Source of the DNA: Chloroflexota bacterium
GTDB taxonomy: Bacteria; Chloroflexota; Anaerolineae; J102
Length of the DNA: 11,978 nt
Assembly (NCBI GenBank): GCA_024276255.1
Contig: JAJRXO010000140.1
Location: 1 to 11,978, forward strand
Direction: 5' to 3'
Shown piece after piece: positions 7,269 to 11,978 of this stretch. The notes under the pieces were generated by a model that was not told where the DNA came from, made no database searches, and was given only the letters and a program-made list of their open reading frames with translations. A program made the position numbers and the translations under genes. Numbering within the stretch: position 1 is the stretch's first letter; every line of letters begins with the position of its first letter.

Positions 7269-8041
7269 GAGATCTCCTTTTCCAGCTGGGAGGCCATTAT
7301 ACGAGCAGCGGTTCGCAGTGCGGGCACGTGGTCATAAACAGGGATGCTCAGACGATCCGCTTCCTGTACGCCCATATCGGCAGGCAAAACACCCAGCAGG
7401 GGCAGGCCAGGCGATTCGGCTCGAATGAAGGCCGCTTCGTCATCGTCACGAACCTTGTTGCCCACGATCCACATGCGCTTGAGACCGATGTCGCTGGCCA
7501 GTTGTTTGATCTGGCGGGCCGTGCCCAGGCTGCGCCGGGTGGGTTCCACCACGATCAGCAGGGCATCGACAAAATCAACCGTGGCCCGCCCCAGATGCTC
7601 GACGCCGGCGTACATGTCGAGCAAAAGCACCTCGTCCTTGCGGAAGAGCAGATGCGTGAACAGGGTTTTCAGCATGGCGCTCTCCGGGCAGATACAGCCT
7701 GAGCCGCCGGTATCGACCCCGCCCATCTGTAGTAAGCGCACCCCGCGATGCGATATGCTGAAGCGATCGGGGAGATCATCGACGCGCGGATTGAGGGTGA
7801 AAAAGCCACCCACGGTTCCCGGCTTGGCGCCGGTGCGCTCTTCGATCAGAGCATCCATCTCGGCAATGGGCTTGAGCCCATCCACGAGAGAGGAAGGAAA
7901 GCCCAACGCCCCGGCCAGGCAGGGGGCAGGATCCGCGTCTACGGCCAACACGTCACGTCCGGCATCGGCCCATACCTGTGCCAACAGAGCCGTGAGGGTG
8001 GTTTTGCCCACCCCGCCTTTACCGCTGATAGCGATCTTCAT
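7265..8041 (-). CDS. cooC: CooC-type ATPase for carbon monoxide dehydrogenase nickel insertion
   Basis: This 258-residue P-loop ATPase begins MKIAISGKGGVGKTT, with the deviant Walker A at 7-14 and signature Lys8. VLAVDADPAPCLAGALG (31-47) is switch I. The C-x-C metal site appears as GSGCICPESAMLK (Cys116, Cys118), the form seen in CooC proteins that deliver nickel to the C-cluster of anaerobic CODH. Walker B is VLLLDMYAGVEHLGR (138-152). It shares the domain plan of the following ATPase but differs clearly in sequence, so the pair are old paralogues rather than a recent duplication. The start has AGGAGA at a good distance. Its ATG overlaps the DUF3786 stop by 4 nt, and its own stop overlaps the next start by 4 nt. 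The CODH gene itself is not in the window. Confidence 0.92.
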   Translation of the reverse strand: MKIAISGKGGVGKTTLTALLAQVWADAGRDVLAVDADPAPCLAGALGFPSSLVDGLKPIAEMDALIEERTGAKPGTVGGFFTLNPRVDDLPDRFSISHRGVRLLQMGGVDTGGSGCICPESAMLKTLFTHLLFRKDEVLLLDMYAGVEHLGRATVDFVDALLIVVEPTRRSLGTARQIKQLASDIGLKRMWIVGNKVRDDDEAAFIRAESPGLPLLGVLPADMGVQEADRLSIPVYDHVPALRTAARIMASQLEKEIS

Positions 8042-8706
8042 GCTGATGTCTCCTGGTTATCGGCAGATGGCGCCTGTGTCTGGGCATCATTGCGCAGGAT
8101 CAGGCGGGTAAGCATGCTGCCCAGTATGGCACAGCCCTCTGTGGGGAGGTGGTGTGCAATGTGGGCATCGAACAGAATGCGATACGAGGGCGGGAAATCT
8201 TCGTCGCCCTGCCAGCATGCAGCAAGTAATTGTACACGAGGCAACGCCTGAAACGCGAACGCAGCATCGGCAAAATCGACAGCCAGGCCGCCGGCGGCCT
8301 CGGCAGCTGTTCTGAAGCGCGTGTAATCAGCCCTGAAATGACGCTGTAAGACCTGCCCCGTATAACCTTGATGTGCGGAGGCATAGAACGCGCCGTCCGG
8401 CAGCTCGGAGAAGGCGATCCACCGCCCGGCAGGCAAGGTGCCATCGCTCGAGTGCAGATAGTAGGCCAGCATGGCCTGCGCCAACGGGTCCAGCGCTCCG
8501 CCATCGCCGGCGTCGCGAGCAATCAGATCCGGAAAACCAATCGAAACAGAACGCCCCCAATAGCTCAACAGCAGTTCCTCAGTGGCGTTGGCGCCCGTCT
8601 GGTAACGGGCGCCAACCAGCGCTGCGATGTTTTGCGGAGGGCGGCGGCGTATATCAGCGCGCAGCTCCTCAACACGTTTGAGTAATGCGGATGGAGATTG
8701 GGGCAT
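8038..8706 (-). CDS. DUF3786 domain protein, putative CODH/ACS accessory protein
   Basis: This 222-residue soluble protein matches the pattern I recall for DUF3786: an N-terminal ATEELLLSYWGRSVSIGFPDL segment, LDPLAQAMLAYYLHSSDG, PAGRWIAFSELPDGAFYASA, a GGLAVDFADAAFAFQALPRV block, and WQGDEDFPPSYRILFDAHIAHHLPTE near the end. It has no signal peptide, no membrane helix and only two cysteines, so an iron-sulfur cluster is unlikely. DUF3786 has no established activity. Its position immediately before cooC, with a 4-nt stop/start overlap, suggests a role in CODH/ACS assembly or corrinoid/C1 metabolism; this is inference from context. The start at 8706 comes nine bases after the RAM gene stop and has no recognisable Shine-Dalgarno, so it may depend on reinitiation. 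The domain name is from memory, not a profile search. Confidence 0.78.
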   Translation of the reverse strand: MPQSPSALLKRVEELRADIRRRPPQNIAALVGARYQTGANATEELLLSYWGRSVSIGFPDLIARDAGDGGALDPLAQAMLAYYLHSSDGTLPAGRWIAFSELPDGAFYASAHQGYTGQVLQRHFRADYTRFRTAAEAAGGLAVDFADAAFAFQALPRVQLLAACWQGDEDFPPSYRILFDAHIAHHLPTEGCAILGSMLTRLILRNDAQTQAPSADNQETSA

Positions 8707-8715
8707 AAGTGACGA

Positions 8716-8952
8716 TCAGGCGTCGGTGGTGATGGAAAGACAGGTCAGGGTTTCCTGTATTCCGGGAATGGCCTGGATTTCTTTGTAAATGATTTCGCTA
8801 ATCCGATTGAGATCGGCTGCCTCGACCACGGCAATGGCATCGTAGGGACCAAAGGTGATGTAGGCTTCGTGCACTCCGGCTATGTGTTTCAGAAATCGAA
8901 CGACCTCGTGAGCGGAACCGGTGTGGGTACGAATCAGGGCAAAAGCTTTCAT
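8716..8952 (-). CDS. Stand-alone Lrp/AsnC ligand-binding (RAM) domain protein
   Basis: This 78-residue protein consists only of the alpha/beta RAM (Lrp/AsnC C-terminal) domain: MKAFALIRTHTGSAHEVVRF, then GVHEAYITFGPYDAIAVVEA, then QAIPGIQETLTCLSI. The DNA-binding HTH of full-length Lrp proteins is absent. Stand-alone RAM domains assemble into ring-shaped oligomers and bind amino acids or other small molecules, and may modulate partner proteins. The start at 8952 fits the domain boundary and has AGAGG nine bases upstream; the 15 extra codons open upstream lie in the spacer. It lies 48 bases after the channel gene and nine bases before the DUF3786 gene. The ligand is unknown. It could sense a C1 or amino-acid signal for this unit, but nothing in the sequence proves this. 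Confidence 0.88.
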   Translation of the reverse strand: MKAFALIRTHTGSAHEVVRFLKHIAGVHEAYITFGPYDAIAVVEAADLNRISEIIYKEIQAIPGIQETLTCLSITTDA

Positions 8953-9000
8953 CAGAATAACCTCTTGATATTGTACAAATGATGAGATAATTAGCAAAAC

Positions 9001-9843
9001 TCAGCGGGAGCGTTTCAGGAAAATCAGCCAATAGATGCTGGCGACGAGGATGGTACCACCAATGATATTGCCGATAGTGACTGGCAGCAGGTTCTTCACG
9101 AAGAAAGCTGCCCAGGTAAGGCCATCGAGATTCACGCCGCTTTGGGCAGCAAAGGCCGGATCAAAGTCCTTAATCAACAGGCCCACGGGAATGAAGTACA
9201 TGTTGGCCACGCTGTGTTCAAAACCGGCGGCCACAAAGGCCGAAATGGGGAAGACGATGGCGGCGATCTTGTCCATTGTGGAGCGAGCGCTGAACGTGAG
9301 CCATACAGCCAGGCACACCAGGGCATTACACAGAACGCCCAGGGCAATCGCCTGCACGAATCCCAGATGCACCTTGCCCACAGCGATGTTCAGGGCCGTA
9401 GCGCCGACCTGGCCCCCGCCAAAAGTGTATTGCCGGGCAAGTAGGATCAGCAGGGCTGTGCCGATGGATCCGACAAAATTACCGACATATACAACCACCC
9501 AGTTGCGCAGCAGATTCTGCGTGGACACCTTGCCGCTGGCCCAGGCCATGGCGATGAGATTATTGCCGGTGAACAATTCGGCTCCTCCTACAATCACCAG
9601 AATAAGACCGAGCGAAAAAACCAGCCCCACCAGCAGCTTGATCACGCCGTATGACAGATAGCCGGTAGCTCCGGCTGCCACTGTGGTGGCAAACACCGCG
9701 CCCAGGGCAATAAAAGCACCGGCCAGAATCGCCAGACTGAAGAGCGGAACAAGTTCCGCCTCGGCCTTGCGTACGCCGACATTCTCCGCCTTGCGGGCCA
9801 TCTCGCCTGGTAACAAGGCATCAATGCGAACTTCGGTTGCCAT
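9001..9843 (-). CDS. Formate/nitrite transporter family channel (FocA/FdhC-like)
   Basis: This 280-residue membrane protein has the full FNT family length and six hydrophobic helices. Diagnostic segments are GAFIALGAVFATTV (about 42-55), GGAELFTGNNL (about 86-96, with the omega-loop Thr92), NWVVVYVGNFVGS (114-126), LGVLCNALVCLAVWL, and AGFEHSVANMYFIPVG (206-221) with the pore His210. Thr92 and His210 match the gating Thr/His pair of E. coli FocA within one residue. Such pentameric channels pass formate, nitrite or hydrosulfide. Beside CODH-maturation genes, formate is the best guess, serving the methyl branch of the Wood-Ljungdahl pathway. Nitrite or HS- cannot be excluded. The start at 9843 has AAAGGAGT upstream. 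It is the first gene of the five-gene unit. Confidence 0.95.
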   Translation of the reverse strand: MATEVRIDALLPGEMARKAENVGVRKAEAELVPLFSLAILAGAFIALGAVFATTVAAGATGYLSYGVIKLLVGLVFSLGLILVIVGGAELFTGNNLIAMAWASGKVSTQNLLRNWVVVYVGNFVGSIGTALLILLARQYTFGGGQVGATALNIAVGKVHLGFVQAIALGVLCNALVCLAVWLTFSARSTMDKIAAIVFPISAFVAAGFEHSVANMYFIPVGLLIKDFDPAFAAQSGVNLDGLTWAAFFVKNLLPVTIGNIIGGTILVASIYWLIFLKRSR

Positions 9844-9981
9844 GTGTTTGGTACTCCTTTAGTCTTGACTTTGTTGAATGCATGCTCTGTTGCACACAAT
9901 ATAATTGATAACTCGATCATAACGCGCTCTTTATTTCACGTCTATGATCTGGCTCAGGTTGGGAATAAAAAATGTGACAAA
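9844..9981 (-). promoter_or_regulatory. AT-rich upstream region of the FNT-CooC unit
   Basis: This non-coding stretch is much richer in A/T than its surroundings and should contain the promoter for the five-gene unit transcribed leftward. TATATT (minus strand, 9898-9903) is a possible -10, but no -35 lies at a convincing distance. An imperfect dyad TTGAT-AACTCG-ATCA occurs at 9905-9919, resembling FNR half-sites but with six bases between them instead of four. A definite transcript start cannot be assigned by eye. Confidence 0.3.
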
Positions 9982-10117
9982 CCGCACCCCCGCCCGAGGC
10001 TAAAGCCATCGGGCTACAGAACGGCGCCCCCTCAAGGGGGCTTGACGGCCATGCCAGCAACGACCAAGCCGGGTTCACCCGGCGCCGTTTCGTAGACCGG
10101 CGACTTCATCGCCGGTC
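9982..10117. repeat. Array of four modular palindromes (REP-like hairpins)
   Basis: Four hairpin-forming modules follow each other in non-coding DNA. They are 9992-10014 (GCCCGA/TCGGGC outer stem with GGCT/AGCC inside and a one-base bulge), 10026-10041 (GCCCCC-TCAA-GGGGGC), 10068-10083 (GCCGGG-TTCA-CCCGGC), and 10095-10117 (GACCGGCGA-CTTCA-TCGCCGGTC, a perfect 9-bp stem). The last three loops share a TCA core. None is followed by a T-run, so these are not ordinary terminators. A linker CCATGCC...AACGA at 10049-10065 recurs imperfectly at 10121-10137. The leading 17-mer (9982-9998) recurs at 10207-10223. The pattern resembles interspersed REP-type elements; multiplicity in the genome cannot be seen here. 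Confidence 0.7.
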
Positions 10118-10206
10118 ACCCCATGCCGACAACGATCCCCCACCAGAAGACGCGCCCAGGCTCACCGCTTCCCAGGTAGATTCGTGATCCAACACCGCCC
10201 GCCACG

Positions 10207-10240
10207 CCGCACCCCCGCCCGAGAATGAATTCGCCGGTCG
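10207..10240. repeat. Second, partial copy of the palindrome-array leader
   Basis: The 17 bases at 10207-10223 (CCGCACCCCCGCCCGAG) are identical to 9982-9998 and are followed by GAATGAATTC and CGCCGGTCGG, a degenerate hairpin in place of the intact stem of the first copy. It ends three bases before the stop codon of the xdhC-like gene. The two 17-mers enclose about 210 bases. The stretch 10138-10206 between the arrays holds nothing I can identify. Confidence 0.6.
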
Positions 10241-10243
10241 GTC

Positions 10244-11344
10244 TTACGAACGTATCGATTCGATCAGGGCCCTGGTGACAGGCCCCTGCCGGCGTTGATT
10301 GATGACCTCGGCCATGATACACACGGCGATCTCGGCCGGAGTTTCCGCGCCGATGGGTAATCCGATCGGCGCGTGTACCCGCTGCAATTTCTCGGCAGCG
10401 ATGCCATGGTGCGTTCGCAAAAGCTCAAACACCGCCCGCACGCGCCGCCGTGAACCGATCATGCCCAGGTAAGCCAATGGCCGATCGATCAACTCCAGCA
10501 AACACGCCACATCGAGGGTATGGCCGCGGGTGACAAGCACCACATAGGTCTGCTCATCGGTGGCAAGCTGGCGTACGGTCTCCTGAATATCGGCCGCAAT
10601 CACCGAATCGGCGCCGGGGAATCGCGCCTCATTGGCATACTGCGCCCGATCGTCAATCACCGTAACGCTGAAGTCGCACAGCGCCCCCAGCTGACACAGA
10701 GGCACGGCAATGTGACCGGCTCCCACGATCACCAGTCGCGGAGGTCGCTGCAACGCCTCAACGAACAGCTCTTCGCCCGTGGCAGGGACGCGAAGCAGTC
10801 GGTGACGGCCCGACTGCATCGCCTTTACCACGGCCTTGTGCAATTCCCCGGCATCTGCCTGTAAACCCCAGGCCTGCCACGGCTCCCCTGTTTCGGGACC
10901 TACGACTGCGCGCAGGCCCATGCGTCCGGCATCGTCGCTGCGCACAATCCGCACAATGGCCAGTGGTTTTTGGGCGGCGATGGCTGCCACAATGCGCTCC
11001 AGCAGAGCCAGGTCATCAGCACGCTTTGCCTGCTCTCCCCAGGCCTCCACATACACATCCATCACGCCGCCGCACACGGCTGTGGACTCCAGCGACACGG
11101 GCTCTGTGAGATCGACCCGCACGTGGCCGGGCCGACCCGACTGTAGAACATCCATACCCCGCCGAATCACATCGGCTTCCCCGCATCCGCCCCCCACAGT
11201 GCCCTGATGCTGGCCCAGGGGGTGAATGAGCATCTGGGCGCCGACCTCGCGCGGCACAGAACCTTTTACGGCAATGACCGTGGCCAGGGCCACGCTATTA
11301 TTCTGGTTGAGTTGATGTTGAAGGGCGTGATAAAGCGTAGGCAT
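10244..11344 (-). CDS. XdhC/CoxI family molybdenum-hydroxylase maturation protein
   Basis: This 366-residue protein has both domains of the family. The N-terminal XdhC_CoxI domain (about 1-105) shows KGSVPREVGAQM, the GGGCGEADVIRRG loop with Cys54, and TAVCGGVMDVYVE with Cys91. The C-terminal Rossmann domain (about 203-350) shows RLVIVGAGHIAVPL, VTVIDDRAQYANEARFP, VVLVTRGHTLDV, YLGMIGSRRRVRAVFELL, and HAPIGLPIGAETPAEIAVCI. XdhC binds the molybdenum cofactor and helps sulfurate and insert it into xanthine dehydrogenase-type hydroxylases; CoxI relatives serve aerobic CO dehydrogenase. The family's usual GGCVEG/GGCLEG loop reads GGCGEA here, but the cysteine is kept. The gene starts six bases after the MobA-like stop with no clear Shine-Dalgarno, so coupling is likely. 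The target hydroxylase is outside the window. Confidence 0.93.
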   Translation of the reverse strand: MPTLYHALQHQLNQNNSVALATVIAVKGSVPREVGAQMLIHPLGQHQGTVGGGCGEADVIRRGMDVLQSGRPGHVRVDLTEPVSLESTAVCGGVMDVYVEAWGEQAKRADDLALLERIVAAIAAQKPLAIVRIVRSDDAGRMGLRAVVGPETGEPWQAWGLQADAGELHKAVVKAMQSGRHRLLRVPATGEELFVEALQRPPRLVIVGAGHIAVPLCQLGALCDFSVTVIDDRAQYANEARFPGADSVIAADIQETVRQLATDEQTYVVLVTRGHTLDVACLLELIDRPLAYLGMIGSRRRVRAVFELLRTHHGIAAEKLQRVHAPIGLPIGAETPAEIAVCIMAEVINQRRQGPVTRALIESIRS

Positions 11345-11350
11345 ATGGAA

Positions 11351-11875
11351 TCAGATAAATGCGACATTCTCCAGAGCGGTAAGCTGGCGGCGCAGATAAT
11401 GTTGCAGATCCATAGCCGGACGCATGCGTACGAAATCCGACCAGAAACGTCGCGGCAACAGCATCAGAGGTGGGCTGTCCGGCTCACGCACAGCATGGTA
11501 GAGATGTTCATCGCCCATGAAGGCCCGGCGTTTGACCAATGTATCCACATCCTCCCACGCCAGGTTGGTGTCGGCGCCCGAGCACACCAGCAAGGCCCGG
11601 CTCTTGGCCGAGACATGCGGCAGGGCGGCGCGAATCGACCAGGTGATATCGCCCATGTACCACATTCGATCGACCACAACCTGACAGGGCCGGGGAGCCA
11701 GTAGCTCACGCAGTTCCTGCTGTTTATAACCGGCCACCACAATCACCTCATCTACGGGGCTGCGCAACACCTCCCAAAGCACTCGCTCGATGCGGGCCAT
11801 GTCCGATCCATCGTCCCGAACGAGTTCCGCACCCAGCTGGGCCGCGTCCGATGTGGTGATGAGCGCCGAAATCAT
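11351..11875 (-). CDS. MobA/MocA-like nucleotidyltransferase fold protein with eroded active-site motifs
   Basis: This 174-residue protein follows the MobA/MocA (molybdopterin nucleotidyltransferase) fold in order. It has an N-terminal strand, RVLWEVLRSPVDEVIVVAGY (31-50), CQVVVDRMWYMGDITWSIRAAL (64-85), RALLVCSGADTN (93-104), and PPLMLLPRRFWSDFVRM (135-151). However, the nucleotide-binding LAAGxSxRMG...K signature is replaced by ALITTSDAAQLGAELVRDDG, and the GDQP metal motif by CSGADTN, leaving one Asp in the area. Catalysis is therefore doubtful; it may be a binding or scaffold protein for XdhC. The start at 11875 has GAGG seven bases upstream and gives a normal first strand. A longer frame open to 11950 would run across the predicted promoter and is rejected. 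It sits six bases before xdhC, the usual partner of MocA-type proteins. Fold assignment is by pattern and moderately sure. Confidence 0.72.
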   Translation of the reverse strand: MISALITTSDAAQLGAELVRDDGSDMARIERVLWEVLRSPVDEVIVVAGYKQQELRELLAPRPCQVVVDRMWYMGDITWSIRAALPHVSAKSRALLVCSGADTNLAWEDVDTLVKRRAFMGDEHLYHAVREPDSPPLMLLPRRFWSDFVRMRPAMDLQHYLRRQLTALENVAFI

Positions 11876-11922
11876 AGCAAATCCTCGATGCAAAAGAGTG
11901 GGAATGAAAAAGGGGGAACCAT
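11872..11922 (-). CDS. Possible 16-codon leader ORF upstream of the MobA-like gene
   Basis: An ATG at 11922 opens a 16-residue frame, MVPPFSFPLFCIEDLL, whose TGA overlaps the MobA-like ATG in a 4-nt ATGA junction. A perfect AGGAGG (11933-11938) lies ten bases before this ATG. If transcription starts at the usual distance from the TATAAT, the AGGAGG would be only partly transcribed or not at all, which weakens the case. Translation would couple to the downstream gene. No codons are repeated in the way classic attenuator leaders repeat them. Evidence is positional only. Confidence 0.35.
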   Translation of the reverse strand: MVPPFSFPLFCIEDLL

Positions 11923-11938
11923 TCTTGAGGTGCCTCCT

Positions 11939-11967
11939 ATTATACCGCAAGCTCGCAATCTTGCCAC
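11939..11967 (-). promoter_or_regulatory. Predicted sigma70-type promoter of the MobA-like/XdhC unit
   Basis: On the minus strand, GTGGCA (11962-11967), a 17-base spacer and consensus TATAAT (11939-11944) point leftward. The expected transcript start is near 11932, about 57 bases before the MobA-like ATG. The short near-palindrome GAGGTGCCTC overlaps the expected start. Another operon may begin beyond the right edge, but nothing of it is visible. Confidence 0.5.
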
Positions 11968-11978
11968 GCGGCCGCGAA

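Noticed and set aside
8970..8990. Internal promoter before the RAM gene (TTGCTA, 16 bases, TACAAT at 8970-8975 on the minus strand)
   Set aside because: The transcript would begin inside the AGAGG ribosome site, and the gene lies in a co-directional unit; too weak to list as a feature.
9905..9919. Possible FNR site (TTGAT-AACTCG-ATCA) upstream of the FNT channel gene
   Set aside because: FNR sites have four bases between half-sites; here there are six and the second half-site is incomplete. Kept only as a remark in the upstream-region entry.
9992..10117. CRISPR array or tandem intrinsic terminators
   Set aside because: The units differ in sequence and length, have no constant repeat/spacer pattern, and lack T-runs; modular palindromes explain them better.
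11876..11950. N-terminal extension of the MobA-like protein to 11950
   Set aside because: The extension would cross the predicted -10 at 11939-11944, has no ribosome site, and adds residues unlike any MobA-family N-terminus.

Overview
The window looks like a chromosomal stretch from a member of the Chloroflexota, probably an anaerobic lineage of the Anaerolineae/Caldilineae type. This is inferred from moderately high GC, a lipoprotein with long Thr-Pro linkers around an SH3-like domain, a membrane-anchored LuxR-type HTH fused to a Kelch propeller, and carbon monoxide dehydrogenase (CODH) maturation genes. No rRNA, tRNA, CRISPR array or transposase gene was seen. Nearly all of the DNA is coding, and most genes sit in tight co-directional units.

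Layout from left to right. (1) Positions 1-1892, minus strand: a DegV/FakB fatty-acid-binding protein followed one base later by a GNAT-like acyltransferase that runs off the left edge. (2) 2091-3056, plus strand: an SH3-domain lipoprotein, divergent from degV; the gap holds a perfect 12-bp inverted repeat. (3) 3135-4999, minus strand: a two-gene glycan operon, GT9 (heptosyltransferase family) then WecG/TagA (GT26). (4) 5125-6441, plus strand: the LuxR-HTH/transmembrane/Kelch regulator, divergent from the glycan operon; both promoters appear to give leaderless mRNAs. (5) 6483-9843, minus strand: a five-gene unit in transcription order formate/nitrite-family channel, stand-alone Lrp/AsnC ligand-binding (RAM) domain, DUF3786 protein, CooC-type ATPase, and a second CooC/AcsF-type ATPase. 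The last three genes overlap by 4-nt ATGA junctions. (6) 9844-10243: about 400 bases without a gene, holding an AT-rich upstream region and an array of modular palindromes. (7) 10244-11967, minus strand: a promoter, a possible 16-codon leader ORF, a MobA/MocA-fold protein whose signature motif is eroded, and an XdhC/CoxI-family protein.

Functionally, block 5 points to C1 metabolism: formate transport plus ATP-dependent nickel/cluster loading of CODH and acetyl-CoA synthase (Wood-Ljungdahl pathway). The enzymes themselves are outside the window. Block 7 points to maturation of a molybdenum hydroxylase of the xanthine dehydrogenase/CO dehydrogenase (Cox) type, also outside the window. The most promising leads for new biology are the DUF3786 protein embedded in the CODH-maturation unit, the degenerate MobA-like protein coupled to XdhC with a leader ORF, the divergent leaderless promoter pair between the Kelch regulator and the glycan operon, and the palindrome array.
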